Source of the DNA: Marinobacter halotolerans | GTDB lineage: Bacteria > Pseudomonadota > Gammaproteobacteria > Pseudomonadales > Oleiphilaceae | DNA length: 64,000 nucleotides | Assembly: GCF_008795985.1 (NCBI RefSeq) | Contig: NZ_VMHP01000001.1 | Coordinates: forward strand, 806,001 to 870,000 | Direction: 5' to 3' | Shown: positions 7,647 to 19,116 of the stretch, in pieces | Layout of the letters: every line of letters starts with the position of its first letter | How positions within the stretch are numbered: position 1 is the stretch's first letter | Translations under genes and position numbers: made by a program | The notes under the pieces: generated by a model | The model's input: the letters and a program-made list of their open reading frames with translations, nothing else | The model's database searches: none | What the model was told of the DNA's origin: nothing

Positions 7647-8858
7647 ATGCGTCGTGTTGTCGTTACTGGCATGGGCATTGTGTCCAGCCTCGGAACCAAC
7701 CAGAAAGAAGTAACCCATTCACTGAAAGAATCCAGATCCGGCATCGGCCTGAGCCAGGATGCCATTGATAACGGTCTTCGCAGCCACATCTGCGGCCAGA
7801 TCAATCTGGACCTGCCGTCACTGATCGACCGCAAGCTGATGCGCTTCATGTGTCCGGCTTCGGCCTACTGCTATCTGGCCATGCAGGAAGCCATTGAGCA
7901 GGCCGGATTGACGGATGAACAGATCAAGGCCGACTCCACCGGCGTAATTACTGGTGCCGGCGGCGCATCGACTGTAGAGCTGATGGACGCGATCGACACC
8001 CACCGTGAACGCGGCATCCGTCGGGTTGGCCCCTATCGGGTGCCCCGCACCATGGGCAGCTCGATTAACGCGAATCTGTCCACAGCCTACGGTATCAGGG
8101 GCGTGAACTACGGCATTACTTCGGCCTGTGCCACCAGCGCACACTCTATTGGCCACGCGGCTGATCTGATTGCCCTTGGTCGCCAGGACGTGATGTTCGC
8201 TGGCGGTGGCGAAGATATTCACTGGACCCTGAGCCTGATGTTCGATGGCATGGGCGCGCTGTCGACCAAATACAACGATACCCCGGAACTGGCATCGCGC
8301 ACCTACGATGCCGGCCGCGACGGCTTCGTGATTTCCGGTGGCGGCGGGATTGTGGTTCTTGAAGCCCTGGAGCACGCAGAAGCGCGCGGCGCGAACATTC
8401 TGGCCGAGCTGGTGGGCTTTGGCGCTACCTCCGACGGCGCCGACATGGTTGCCCCAAGCGGCGAAGGCGCTGTTCGCTGCATGCAGCAAGCGATGAAAGG
8501 ACTGGATGAAGATATCAGCTACATCAACACCCACGGCACCAGCACACCTGCTGGCGACGTCACCGAACTGAAGGCCCTGAAAACCACCTTCGGCGACCGC
8601 ATTCCTCCGCTGAGCTCTACCAAGCCACTGTGTGGACACGCCCTGGGGGCGGCCGGCGTTCATGAAGCGATCTACAGCATCATCATGCAGCGGGAAAACT
8701 TCATTGCACCGTCGGCCAACATTCAGAACCTGGACGAAGGCGCCGAAGGCTACCCCATTGTCAGGGAGCGTCAGGACAACGTGAATCTGCCCCTGGTGAT
8801 GAGCAACAGCTTCGGCTTCGGCGGCACCAACGGCTCACTGGTCTTCCGCAAGACCTGA
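7647..8858 (+). CDS. fabB: beta-ketoacyl-ACP synthase I FabB
   Basis: A 403-residue condensing enzyme with the Cys-His-His triad: C161 in [13 protein letters not shown]296 in [11 protein letters not shown] and H331 in CGHALGAAG. It elongates cis-3-decenoyl-ACP made by FabA, committing carbon to unsaturated fatty acids. Length matches FabB (about 404). AGGAG lies just before the ATG, and only 10 bases separate it from fabA, so the two form one operon. A strong terminator follows at 8884-8930. Confidence 0.97.
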   Translation: MRRVVVTGMGIVSSLGTNQKEVTHSLKESRSGIGLSQDAIDNGLRSHICGQINLDLPSLIDRKLMRFMCPASAYCYLAMQEAIEQAGLTDEQIKADSTGVITGAGGASTVELMDAIDTHRERGIRRVGPYRVPRTMGSSINANLSTAYGIRGVNYGITSACATSAHSIGHAADLIALGRQDVMFAGGGEDIHWTLSLMFDGMGALSTKYNDTPELASRTYDAGRDGFVISGGGGIVVLEALEHAEARGANILAELVGFGATSDGADMVAPSGEGAVRCMQQAMKGLDEDISYINTHGTSTPAGDVTELKALKTTFGDRIPPLSSTKPLCGHALGAAGVHEAIYSIIMQRENFIAPSANIQNLDEGAEGYPIVRERQDNVNLPLVMSNSFGFGGTNGSLVFRKT

Positions 8859-8883
8859 TCAGCCCTCGCCTACTCCCGAAATA

Positions 8884-8930
8884 ACTGTCAGTAGCCACTC
8901 CCCAAGGCTACTGACAGTCTTCCCTGTTTT
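8884..8930 (+). terminator. rho-independent terminator of fabAB
   Basis: A perfect 13-bp stem: ACTGTCAGTAGCC at 8884-8896 pairs with GGCTACTGACAGT at 8906-8918, with a 9-base loop, followed by a T-rich run ending in TTTT. It separates fabB from the suf promoter. Confidence 0.85.
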
Positions 8931-8977
8931 AGTCACCCGACCCGGCGATGCGGTATAATCTGTCGCGGTCAGATTTA

Positions 8978-9010
8978 ATACCTGACTATTTTACTCTGGT
9001 ATTGTATAAT
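8978..9010 (+). promoter_or_regulatory. suf operon promoter overlapped by an IscR type-1-like site
   Basis: A -10 hexamer TATAAT (9005-9010) lies 17 bases after CTGACT (8982-8987), a fair -35. The 25 bases 8978-9002 fit the IscR type-1 consensus (ATAsyyGACT-rwwwy-AGTCrrsTAT) with ATACCTGACT at the left and ACTCTGGTAT at the right, differing at two positions. The site covers the -35 and spacer, so holo-IscR bound here would repress. A second TATAAT occurs at 8954-8959. The rest of the 305-base gap (8859-9163) holds the fabB terminator and a leader of about 150 bases with no obvious structure. Confidence 0.65.
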
Positions 9011-9163
9011 CTCCCACCAGAAGAACGGAGTTCGCATACAACTTCAGTTTTTTACAGTCTGCGAGCAAAACCGTCATCCAATAAGCGCTTGTGGGGCGTA
9101 CTCCTTACAAACGCAGAAACACCAGGGCCTAGCGCCCACGATGAGAGATACGGAGCGACGATC

Positions 9164-10612
<1,449 letters not shown>

Positions 10613-10646
10613 ATACAGAATTTCAGATGAAGAGAGAATCCAATAC

Positions 10647-11423
10647 ATGCTGAGCATCAAGAACCTGCACGCATCCGTTGGGGGTGAAGAAATCCTCAAG
10701 GGCATCAACCTGGAAATCAAAGCCGGGGAAGTCCACGCCATCATGGGCCCCAACGGCTCTGGCAAAAGCACCCTGTCGCAGGTGCTGGCAGGCAGCGAGA
10801 CCTTCGAGGTAACTCAGGGCGAAATCACGCTCAACGGTGAGAACCTGCTGGAGCTGGAAACCGAAGAGCGGGCCCGTGAGGGCGTGTTCCTGGCGTTCCA
10901 GTATCCGGTAGAAATTCCCGGCGTCAGCAACCTCCAGTTTCTGCGCACCGCTGTGAACGCCATGCGCCTGCACCGTGGCGAGTCAGAAATGAACGCGGCG
11001 GAATTCATGAAGCATGCGAAGGAAGTATCAAAGCAGGTCGATCTGGACCCGGCTTTCCTCAAGCGCGGCGTGAACGAAGGTTTCTCCGGTGGTGAGAAGA
11101 AGCGTAACGAGATTCTGCAGGCATTGTTGCTTCAACCGAAACTGGCCATTCTGGACGAAACCGACTCCGGCCTGGATATCGACGCCCTTCACGTTGTCTC
11201 AGACGGCGTGAATGCGCTGCGCGCCAAGGACCGGGCCATCCTGATGGTGACCCACTACCAGCGCCTGCTGAACCACATTGTGCCCGACTACGTTCACGTG
11301 CTGGCCGGTGGCAAGATCGTCAAATCCGGTGGCCGCGAGCTGGCTCACGAACTGGAAGAGCGCGGTTACGGTTGGCTCGGCGTGAAAGACGAAGAAGCTA
11401 CCGCCAGCTCATCTGCCAGTTAA
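10647..11423 (+). CDS. sufC: Fe-S assembly ATPase SufC
   Basis: A 258-residue ABC-type ATPase. Walker A is GPNGSGKST (about residue 34), the signature is GFSGGEKKRNEILQALLLQP, and Walker B is LAILDETDSGLDIDAL, all typical of SufC rather than a transporter subunit. SufC hydrolyses ATP to drive conformational change in SufBC2D during cluster assembly. It follows sufB by 34 bases and precedes sufD by 12. Length is the usual 250-260 with a short serine-rich tail. Confidence 0.97.
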   Translation: MLSIKNLHASVGGEEILKGINLEIKAGEVHAIMGPNGSGKSTLSQVLAGSETFEVTQGEITLNGENLLELETEERAREGVFLAFQYPVEIPGVSNLQFLRTAVNAMRLHRGESEMNAAEFMKHAKEVSKQVDLDPAFLKRGVNEGFSGGEKKRNEILQALLLQPKLAILDETDSGLDIDALHVVSDGVNALRAKDRAILMVTHYQRLLNHIVPDYVHVLAGGKIVKSGGRELAHELEERGYGWLGVKDEEATASSSAS

Positions 11424-11435
11424 CGGAGGCCGCGA

Positions 11436-12722
11436 ATGAAGTCAGCACCAACGCTTTCCAGCGCCTTTCTTGAACCGGCCGGCCATTACCTGCCCGGCCC
11501 GCTGCTTGAGCTGCGCAAACAACGGGGCACGGCTCTGGTGGATATGCCACTGCCAACCCGCAAAACCGAAAACTGGAAGTACTCCAGCCGCCATCTGAAG
11601 CTTTCGGATGAGCTTGCCACCACACTGCCATCCTCCGGCAAGGAAGGCGCCAGCCTTTCCATGCCAGGCTACCGAGTCGTGTTCCGCAACGGGGTGATGG
11701 TGCCGGAGGCCAGCGATTTTCCGGATATGCCCGGCATCCGTATCCAGCGTTTCTGTGACCTGAACGATCAGGACGCGGCGGCCCTGGCCGAGCGCCTGGA
11801 CAACACTCTGGACAGCCGGGCCGTTCAGATGGCCCGGCTGAACTCCGCCCGCTTTGAAGATGGCCTGTTCATCCAGCTTGATAAAGAAGCCGTGCTTGAC
11901 CAGCCGCTTTTCATCATTCACGAAGTAACTGCTTCGTCCGTCGGCTCGGCCTACCCACGTATTTATGTGGACGCCGCAAGGCACAGCCAGATGACGCTGG
12001 TGGAAGAGTACATCTCCAGCGGCAGTGAACCGGTAATGGTCAACACGGTGACAGAATTCATGCTCGCTGAAGGCGCGCAGATTACCGGAGTGCGCCTGAC
12101 CATCGAAGGCGAAAGCGTTCAGCACATCGGTGCAACCGGCGTTCGCCAGGCGGCCAGTTCACGCTTTGAAAACCACTGCGTGGGCTTTGGTGGCCCGTTG
12201 CGCCGGCACGACCTGCAGGTTCGCCTTGAAGGCGAGGGCGCCGAGTGCAAACTTAACGGCGTGGTGGTTACCCAGGGTCAGCAGCATTACGACAACCACA
12301 CCTCGATCGAGCACGTGGCGGCCCACTGCGACAGCGAAGAAACCTATCGCAACATCGCAGCGGACCAGTCCCACGCGATTTTCAACGGCCGCATCCATAT
12401 CCACCAGGATGCTCAGAAATCCAACGCCAATATGAACAACAAGAACCTGTTGCTCTCCACCGGCGCGGAAATCGACACCAAGCCCGAACTGGAAATCTAC
12501 GCCGACGACGTAAAATGCGCCCACGGCGCAACCATCGGACAGCTGGACAAAACCTCGCTGTTCTATCTGGTGTCCCGTGGCATCGGCCGTCGCGAGGCCA
12601 ACACCTTGTTGACCATGGCATTCATCAACGAACTGGTGGAACAGATTCCTGTCGAAACGGTGCGCGATGCCGTACAGCTTCGGCTGAATGACTTTTTCAA
12701 TCAGACGTTTCAGGAGGTCTGA
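11436..12722 (+). CDS. sufD: Fe-S assembly protein SufD
   Basis: A 428-residue partner of SufB. Recognisable elements are the N-terminal PTRKTENWKYSSRHL, the beta-helix core including HYDNHTSIEHVAAHCDSEETYRN, IHIHQDAQKSNANMNNKNLLLS, and the C-terminal CAHGATIGQLDKTSLFYLVSRGI, all standard SufD signatures. SufD pairs with SufB to form the cluster-building interface and helps iron entry. GGAGG stands six bases before the ATG. Its stop lies seven bases before sufS. Confidence 0.96.
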   Translation: MKSAPTLSSAFLEPAGHYLPGPLLELRKQRGTALVDMPLPTRKTENWKYSSRHLKLSDELATTLPSSGKEGASLSMPGYRVVFRNGVMVPEASDFPDMPGIRIQRFCDLNDQDAAALAERLDNTLDSRAVQMARLNSARFEDGLFIQLDKEAVLDQPLFIIHEVTASSVGSAYPRIYVDAARHSQMTLVEEYISSGSEPVMVNTVTEFMLAEGAQITGVRLTIEGESVQHIGATGVRQAASSRFENHCVGFGGPLRRHDLQVRLEGEGAECKLNGVVVTQGQQHYDNHTSIEHVAAHCDSEETYRNIAADQSHAIFNGRIHIHQDAQKSNANMNNKNLLLSTGAEIDTKPELEIYADDVKCAHGATIGQLDKTSLFYLVSRGIGRREANTLLTMAFINELVEQIPVETVRDAVQLRLNDFFNQTFQEV

Positions 12723-12728
12723 GCGGTA

Positions 12729-13982
<1,254 letters not shown>

Positions 13983-13995
13983 TGGAGGTGGAAAC

Positions 13996-14349
13996 ATGAC
14001 AGCCGAAGTCTACACACCAACCGTTGCCGTCACCATGACGCCCAGCGCGGTGAAACACGTACGCAAACAACTCGATAAAAAGCCGGAAGCCAAGGGCATC
14101 CGGCTCGCCATCAAGAAAAGCGGCTGCTCCGGCTTCAAGTATGAAACCCAGTGGGTTGAAGATGCCGGCACTGACGACAAGGTATTCCACATTGACGGCG
14201 TGGACCTGTTCGTCAAGGAAGAGCATCTGCCGCTGGTGAACGGCATCGAGATTGATTTTGTCACTGAGGGCGTTAATTCGGTGTTCCAGTTCCGGAACCC
14301 CAATGCCACCGCTGAATGTGGCTGTGGCGAGAGCTTTACAGTGGCGTAG
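13996..14349 (+). CDS. sufA: A-type Fe-S carrier SufA (HesB/IscA family)
   Basis: A 117-residue A-type carrier. The three cluster-binding cysteines are present: C44 in KSGCSGFKYE and C108/C110 in ECGCGESF. It ferries assembled clusters to apo-targets. The start at 13996 has GGAGGTGG directly upstream; an earlier in-frame ATG inside sufS has none. The gene is downstream of sufS here, whereas sufA is first in Escherichia coli, so order differs though content is retained. It could equally be labelled IscA-like; placement in the suf operon decides the name. Confidence 0.93.
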   Translation: MTAEVYTPTVAVTMTPSAVKHVRKQLDKKPEAKGIRLAIKKSGCSGFKYETQWVEDAGTDDKVFHIDGVDLFVKEEHLPLVNGIEIDFVTEGVNSVFQFRNPNATAECGCGESFTVA

Positions 14350-14409
14350 ATTGGATCAGGCGAAGCCGTATCCAACAAACCAGACAAAGAAAACGAGGCC
14401 CATCAAGGC

Positions 14410-14952
14410 ATGCAAGAACGGGAAGTGGTTCTGACAAAACGTGAGGTAGAGGCACGGCTGGTGCCCACCGGCACGGAAATCATGATTCCGGCGGATACCT
14501 TTGTGACGATCACCCAGTCCCTGGGTGGCAGCTTCACGGTCGCCGTAAACGGTAACCTCGCCCGCATCGAAGGCCACAATGCCGAAGCGCTGGGCAAGAA
14601 GCCCCTGGAAAGCAGCTTCGACACCCCCGAAGACGGCACCGTCAACGAAAACCAGGTCTGGGAAGCCATGCAGAACTGCTACGACCCGGAAATTCCGGTC
14701 AACGTGGTGGATCTGGGCCTGATTTACGATTGCAAGATCGAGAACGGCACCGAAGACGGCAACCACGTTTACGTTCTGATGACCCTGACCGCCGCCGGCT
14801 GTGGTATGGGCCCGGTGATCACAGAAGACGTCAAAACCAAGCTTGAGCATGTACCCAACGTCGACAAGGTGACGGTTGAACTCACCTTCGATCCACCCTG
14901 GAATAACGACATGCTCACCGACGAAGCCAAGCTTGAACTGGGAATGCTGTAA
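14410..14952 (+). CDS. sufT: Fe-S assembly maturation protein SufT (DUF59/MIP18 family)
   Basis: A 180-residue SufT. The N-terminal part (EREVVLTKREVEARLVPTG..VTITQSLGGSFTV) is the SufT-specific extension, and the second half is a MIP18/DUF59 domain with DPEIPVNVVDLGLIYD and LTAAGCGMGPVI. SufT proteins are accessory factors for Fe-S maturation; the conserved cysteine in AAGCGMG is the likely functional residue. The ATG at 14410 has AAGG only one base upstream, so initiation may depend on coupling. It overlaps sufE by one base (TAATG), indicating translational coupling. Confidence 0.93.
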   Translation: MQEREVVLTKREVEARLVPTGTEIMIPADTFVTITQSLGGSFTVAVNGNLARIEGHNAEALGKKPLESSFDTPEDGTVNENQVWEAMQNCYDPEIPVNVVDLGLIYDCKIENGTEDGNHVYVLMTLTAAGCGMGPVITEDVKTKLEHVPNVDKVTVELTFDPPWNNDMLTDEAKLELGML

Positions 14953-15410
14953 TGACTGCCTCCGCACAGGAATTTGAAAACAACCCGCTGGGCAAAGACA
15001 CCACGCTGGACGACGTCCTGGAAGGCTTCGAGTTTCTCGATGACTGGGAAGAGCGCTATGCCTTCATCATCGACCTGGGCAAGCAGCTTCCGAAGTTTCC
15101 GGAAGACGAGCGCCGGGAAGAGAATTACGTGCACGGCTGCCAGAGCCAGGTGTGGCTGATTCATCACTACGACGAAAACACCGGAAAGCTCTATCTGCTG
15201 ATCGATTCCGACGCCATTATCGTGCGCGGCCTTGCCGCCATCATCCTGGTGGCACTGAACGGCAAGACACCCCGCGATCTTCTGGCGACCGATATTGACG
15301 AACTGTTCGAGCAACTGGACCTGTTCCGCCATATCTCGCCAACCCGAGGCAACGGCCTCCGTGCCATGGTCGGCAAGATCCGGGATATCGCCGCCACTGA
15401 GGCCGCCTGA
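14952..15410 (+). CDS. sufE: sulfur acceptor SufE
   Basis: A 152-residue SufE. The sulfur-accepting cysteine C63 is in YVHGCQSQVWL, the family hallmark, followed by GLAAIILVALNGKTP. It accepts persulfide from SufS and passes it to SufB, raising desulfurase turnover. It starts on the last base of the sufT stop codon and closes the operon. Its stop falls inside a hairpin shared with the convergent flgT-like gene. Confidence 0.95.
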   Translation: MTASAQEFENNPLGKDTTLDDVLEGFEFLDDWEERYAFIIDLGKQLPKFPEDERREENYVHGCQSQVWLIHHYDENTGKLYLLIDSDAIIVRGLAAIILVALNGKTPRDLLATDIDELFEQLDLFRHISPTRGNGLRAMVGKIRDIAATEAA

Positions 15411-15420
15411 GAAGGCCTCA
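15398..15420. terminator. hairpin at the sufE/flgT-like convergent ends
   Basis: TGAGGCC (15398-15404) pairs with GGCCTCA (15414-15420), with a 9-base loop. Both stop codons lie inside it. There is no T tract, so terminator function is only likely from position. Confidence 0.4.
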
Positions 15421-16494
15421 GTACATCACCGCGTAGTCACCCTCACGGATATTGATCACGCTACCCTCTTCCGGCATCCAGGCACGACTGGTGTCCAGGC
15501 TCAGCTGATGCAGGTGAAGATCAACACCGGTATCCCAGAGCTTTGGCGGCGCGTCGGGCCACTGCAGAGCAGATTGAGCCCGCACTAGCCGCAGCTTGTC
15601 CCCTGGCAGCAGGCCGGATTTCGTGCCCACATCCAGAAGCAGATCCTTACCGTCTACCTGAAGAACCCGGACCAGCAGCGCCTGACAGTCAATGGCGCTC
15701 ATCAGATCATCGGTAATCTCGTCAAAGAGCTTGGCAACCTCGGTTCCATAGTCCGAGTCATTGAAAACCGGAGACCCGAAGTCGACTTTTCCGGTACGGG
15801 GAATATCCCAGCGGCCGTAAGCCTCATAACGTTGCTCATACACCACCCGGCCGGTATATCCATCGTGTAATACCACATCCACAACGAATGCCCGATCGGT
15901 ATCGGCGCTGAACAACGAACGCTTGATGGAAGCGGCATAGGACGAATCCCAGGAATCAGGGCGATTCACATCCAGACTCCGTATGATCCCCGAAACCACA
16001 AACTGGGCCCCCATCTGGCGACTGACCACGGAATACTGTTCCAGTGTGTTACCTTGCATGGCGCGGGTCGCCCCGTCTTGCAAACTGGCAAACATTTGCC
16101 TGCCCGGCGCTGACAGCGGCAACACCTCGCCCGTCTCCAGAAGATTCCGGTACAGCCACTTACTGGAAGCACGGCCAACCGCACCCAGCCCCCCGAATAC
16201 CGTCTGGTCCGGATCTTCCACGTTGAACCCGGCGACGACCACCTCCTTGCGGATGCGCGAGGCTTCCTGGTTCGGGCATTGCTGATTCAGTTCGAACGGA
16301 GTGCTGTTGCGTTCCTGACGGATGGTCGCGGCAAGGCGGTCCAGCTCGGCCTGGCGGCCGCCTACGTCTTTGCTGATGATCAGGTTTATGGAGGGGGGCT
16401 CAGTCTCCGCGCTGGAACCAGTCGCCAAGCTTAAAAGCACTGCCACGGCGAGCAGTGTGATCGCCCATGAGCTCTGTCTGTTTCTAGAAATCAT
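15418..16494 (-). CDS. FlgT-like secreted protein (FlgT middle and C-terminal domains)
   Basis: A 358-residue exported protein with a signal peptide (LLAVAVLLSLATGSSAE). The stretch VAGFNVEDPDQTVFGGLGAVGRASSKWLYRNLLETGEV resembles the FlgT middle domain, and the C-terminal LLVRVLQVDGKDLLLDVGTKSGLLPGDKLRLV resembles the FlgT C-terminal beta domain. FlgT forms part of the H ring around the flagellar basal body in Vibrio. The FlgT N-terminal domain appears to be missing: only about 50 residues precede the middle-domain match. No other flagellar gene is in the window. It is convergent with sufE and divergent from a TraF-like outer-membrane gene. The domain call rests on remembered family patterns. 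Confidence 0.6.
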   Translation of the reverse strand: MISRNRQSSWAITLLAVAVLLSLATGSSAETEPPSINLIISKDVGGRQAELDRLAATIRQERNSTPFELNQQCPNQEASRIRKEVVVAGFNVEDPDQTVFGGLGAVGRASSKWLYRNLLETGEVLPLSAPGRQMFASLQDGATRAMQGNTLEQYSVVSRQMGAQFVVSGIIRSLDVNRPDSWDSSYAASIKRSLFSADTDRAFVVDVVLHDGYTGRVVYEQRYEAYGRWDIPRTGKVDFGSPVFNDSDYGTEVAKLFDEITDDLMSAIDCQALLVRVLQVDGKDLLLDVGTKSGLLPGDKLRLVRAQSALQWPDAPPKLWDTGVDLHLHQLSLDTSRAWMPEEGSVINIREGDYAVMY

Positions 16495-16619
16495 CGTTCG
16501 CTGCTCAGAATATATGTGATTCGGAGGTGCCAGGTGTCACAAAGGTACCTCATGAAAAATCCATGCCACTTAGCGTTTCTGTCGTCTTTTGTTAAATGAT
16601 GTATCCTCGAAGCCTTTTC

Positions 16620-16636
16620 TATCAGGTGTCCTGATA
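16620..16636. promoter_or_regulatory. palindrome upstream of the TraF-like gene
   Basis: TATCAGGTGTCCTGATA is a perfect 7+3+7 palindrome in the 189-base gap between the divergent flgT-like and traF-like genes, 47 bases before the latter's start. It could be an operator or a small leader hairpin. The gap shows nothing else clear. Confidence 0.35.
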
Positions 16637-16683
16637 ATCTTAACTCCGCTTAATGCTGGCTCTGACCAATAAAGAGGACACCA

Positions 16684-17964
16684 ATGAAAATGAGCACCCG
16701 CGCAATTCCCGTTTTTTCCAGAAAACCCCTGGCCGTTGCCCTTTGCCTTGCCTCTGCTTCGGCTCTGGCCAGCCCTCAGGCCTTTACCCCATCCCGCTCC
16801 TTTGCCATGGGCGGCACCGGCGTTGCGATTGCACATCCAGCGGCAGCCGGTGCATCCAACCCGGCCATGATGGCGTCGGAACATCACGACTGGTCAGACG
16901 ATTTCGGGCTGATTTTTCCTTCCGTGAACGCCCGCTTTGCCGATGAGGAAGAGACTGTCGATCAGATTGACGGCATTCAGGACGTTATTGATCAGTTTGA
17001 ACAGGCGCAGCAGTCCAGTAACCTACAAGATGCTCAGGACGCAGCCGGTGATCTAAGGGAGCGACTGGCCGCTTTCGATCGTGATACAGTCCGGATCGAC
17101 GCCGGAGTGGGTATCGCATTGGCAGTGCCCACTGATTCTTATTCAGTCGGCTTTTTTACCAGCGGCAATGTCCAAGCGGCGATTCGCGGAGAATACGACG
17201 AGTCTGATGATGCCACTCTCGCGGCGCTTGAAAGCGGGGATCTGACGGCTATACAAAACGCAAATTTGGATGACCTCCGCTCCCGTGGCCGTGTTCTGGC
17301 ATCCGGTGTGGCAGAGGCGGGTATTTCGGTCTCGACATCATTTGAACTGACTGACGGCACCCGCTTTCAGGTCGGGGTATCGCCCAAATACGTTCAACTG
17401 GTCACTTACCAATATACAGAGAGCGTTTCCGGCTTCGAGGACGATAATGCCGAGGACGAGGAATACGAAACCGAAAAAAGCGGCTTCAACCTTGATATTG
17501 GGGCAGCCTATGCCTTTGGTGAAGAGAACGCGTGGAACGCGGGAGTGGTTGTGAAAAACCTGATTCCCATGGAGCTGGAATCCAACGCAAGCTCCGACCC
17601 GTTGAAGCAAGAGCAGAAATACACCCTGGAGCTGGATCCGATGCTGACCGCAGGCATTGCCCACACCGGTGACTTTCACGTGGTCACCGCAGAGCTGGAC
17701 CTGACCAAGAAGAAAGGCTTTGGCTACGCTGACGACACCCAGTGGCTGGCTGTGGGCGCAGAACTGGATGCCTGGCGCTATGCCCAGATCCGCTTCGGCG
17801 TTCGCCAGAACCTGGCCAGCAACGATGACAACAACGGCATTGCCGAAGAAACCCAGTTCACTGCTGGTATCGGGCTGTCGGTCTTCGGTGCCCGTCTGGA
17901 CCTGGGCGCACTGGTCAGCGATGCGGAAATGGGCGCCGCTCTGGAACTGGGAGCTGCATTCTAG
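16684..17964 (+). CDS. TraF-like (TraF_2) outer-membrane beta-barrel protein
   Basis: A 426-residue exported protein with a signal peptide ending ASASALASPQ and a C-terminal phenylalanine (ALELGAAF), typical of outer-membrane barrels. The mature start SFAMGGTGVAIAHPAAAGASNPAMMA is the pattern of the FadL-like TraF_2 group, often annotated as conjugal transfer protein TraF although many, like this one, are far from any transfer genes. An acidic, coiled-coil-prone insert (residues about 80-120) precedes the barrel strands. GAGG lies six bases before the ATG. The gene is close to cca (3 bases), so they may be co-transcribed. Cargo or role unknown. Confidence 0.7.
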   Translation: MKMSTRAIPVFSRKPLAVALCLASASALASPQAFTPSRSFAMGGTGVAIAHPAAAGASNPAMMASEHHDWSDDFGLIFPSVNARFADEEETVDQIDGIQDVIDQFEQAQQSSNLQDAQDAAGDLRERLAAFDRDTVRIDAGVGIALAVPTDSYSVGFFTSGNVQAAIRGEYDESDDATLAALESGDLTAIQNANLDDLRSRGRVLASGVAEAGISVSTSFELTDGTRFQVGVSPKYVQLVTYQYTESVSGFEDDNAEDEEYETEKSGFNLDIGAAYAFGEENAWNAGVVVKNLIPMELESNASSDPLKQEQKYTLELDPMLTAGIAHTGDFHVVTAELDLTKKKGFGYADDTQWLAVGAELDAWRYAQIRFGVRQNLASNDDNNGIAEETQFTAGIGLSVFGARLDLGALVSDAEMGAALELGAAF

Positions 17965-17967
17965 GCA

Positions 17968-19098
17968 ATGGATATATACCTTGTAGGTGGCGCCGTTCGT
18001 GATGAGCTCCTCGGTTTACCGGTCAAGGACCGGGACTGGGTCGTCACCGGCGCCACGCCGGATGAAATGCTGGCGCAGGGTTATAAACAGGTGGGTGCAG
18101 ATTTCCCGGTATTTCTGCACCCTACCACCCGCGAAGAATACGCACTGGCCCGTACCGAGCGCAAAAAAGGCCAGGGTTACCACGGCTTCACCGTTTATAG
18201 CGCGCCGGACGTCACCCTTGAAGACGATCTGAGGCGCCGGGATCTGACCATCAATGCCATGGCCAAGGCCACCGACGGCACACTGGTGGACCCTTTTAAC
18301 GGCCAGAAGGATATTGAGTCCCGCCGGCTTCGCCACGTATCCGAGGCTTTCACCGAAGACCCCCTGCGAATCCTCCGCACTGCCCGCTTTGCGGCACGGC
18401 TTCAGCCCAACGGGTTTAAAGTGGCCGGGCCCACCATGGAGCTGATGACAAAAATGGTCCGGGCTGGCGAGATCAGCCATCTGGTACCGGAAAGGGTATG
18501 GCAGGAAGTTCAGCGGGCCCTACACGAAAATGAACCGGGCACTTTCTTCTCCGTTCTGCGGGACTGTGGCGCACTGGAATCGCTGATTCCCGAGCTGACA
18601 CCGGCGCCGGCTTTCGAGTCTGCAATGGCGGCGCTGCGATGCGCCCATGAGAACAACCTGGATACCGACGCACGATTTGCAGCGCTACTGTCGCCTCTGT
18701 CTTCTTCCTCGCCTGGTCAAAACCCGAATGCAGCAGAAGCGCGGGCAAAACAGCTGAAGGCGCCCAACGACTGCATCGCAATGGCTCGACTGTTAACGGC
18801 AACCACACCAACACTTGAAACCACCGAATCTGTTGAGCCGGAGAGCTGCCTTGCTCTGCTTGATCAGGCCGATGCCTGGCGCCGGTCAGAGCGCTTCAAT
18901 AACCTGCTTGCCACTCTCAGATGCGTGCTTCCGGCTGAATCGTCCGGCAAGGTCGATCAACTGCAACGAGCCCTTGAAGTAGCCAACTCTGTTAATGCCA
19001 AATCGCTAATGAGTGAGGGGGTTACCGGCAAGGCCCTGGGCAAAGCAATCCACAGTGAACGCCTGAGACGTATCCGGGAGTCATTTCAAAACCTTTAG
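17968..19098 (+). CDS. cca: CCA tRNA nucleotidyltransferase (HD active site lost)
   Basis: A 376-residue class II tRNA nucleotidyltransferase that adds or repairs the 3' CCA. The nucleotidyltransferase head is intact: YLVGGAVRDELL, catalytic D-x-D in KDRDWVV, and the RRDLTINAMA and EDPLRILRTARFAARL motifs. The C-terminal HD region of the bacterial multifunctional type is degenerate: the usual H..M..HDLGKG block reads DTDARFAALLSPLSSSS, with no HD pair. The protein is also shorter than E. coli Cca (412). CCA addition should remain; the phosphohydrolase activities should not. It follows the TraF-like gene by 3 bases and is close to the SDR gene. Confidence 0.93.
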   Translation: MDIYLVGGAVRDELLGLPVKDRDWVVTGATPDEMLAQGYKQVGADFPVFLHPTTREEYALARTERKKGQGYHGFTVYSAPDVTLEDDLRRRDLTINAMAKATDGTLVDPFNGQKDIESRRLRHVSEAFTEDPLRILRTARFAARLQPNGFKVAGPTMELMTKMVRAGEISHLVPERVWQEVQRALHENEPGTFFSVLRDCGALESLIPELTPAPAFESAMAALRCAHENNLDTDARFAALLSPLSSSSPGQNPNAAEARAKQLKAPNDCIAMARLLTATTPTLETTESVEPESCLALLDQADAWRRSERFNNLLATLRCVLPAESSGKVDQLQRALEVANSVNAKSLMSEGVTGKALGKAIHSERLRRIRESFQNL

Positions 19099-19116
19099 GG
19101 AGTGCCAGAGACCACC

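Noticed and set aside
8948..9163. Possible 72-residue N-terminal extension of SufB
   Set aside because: The stretch runs across the promoter, both TATAAT elements and the IscR-like site, and lacks a ribosome binding site; SufB homologues begin at the ATG at 9164.
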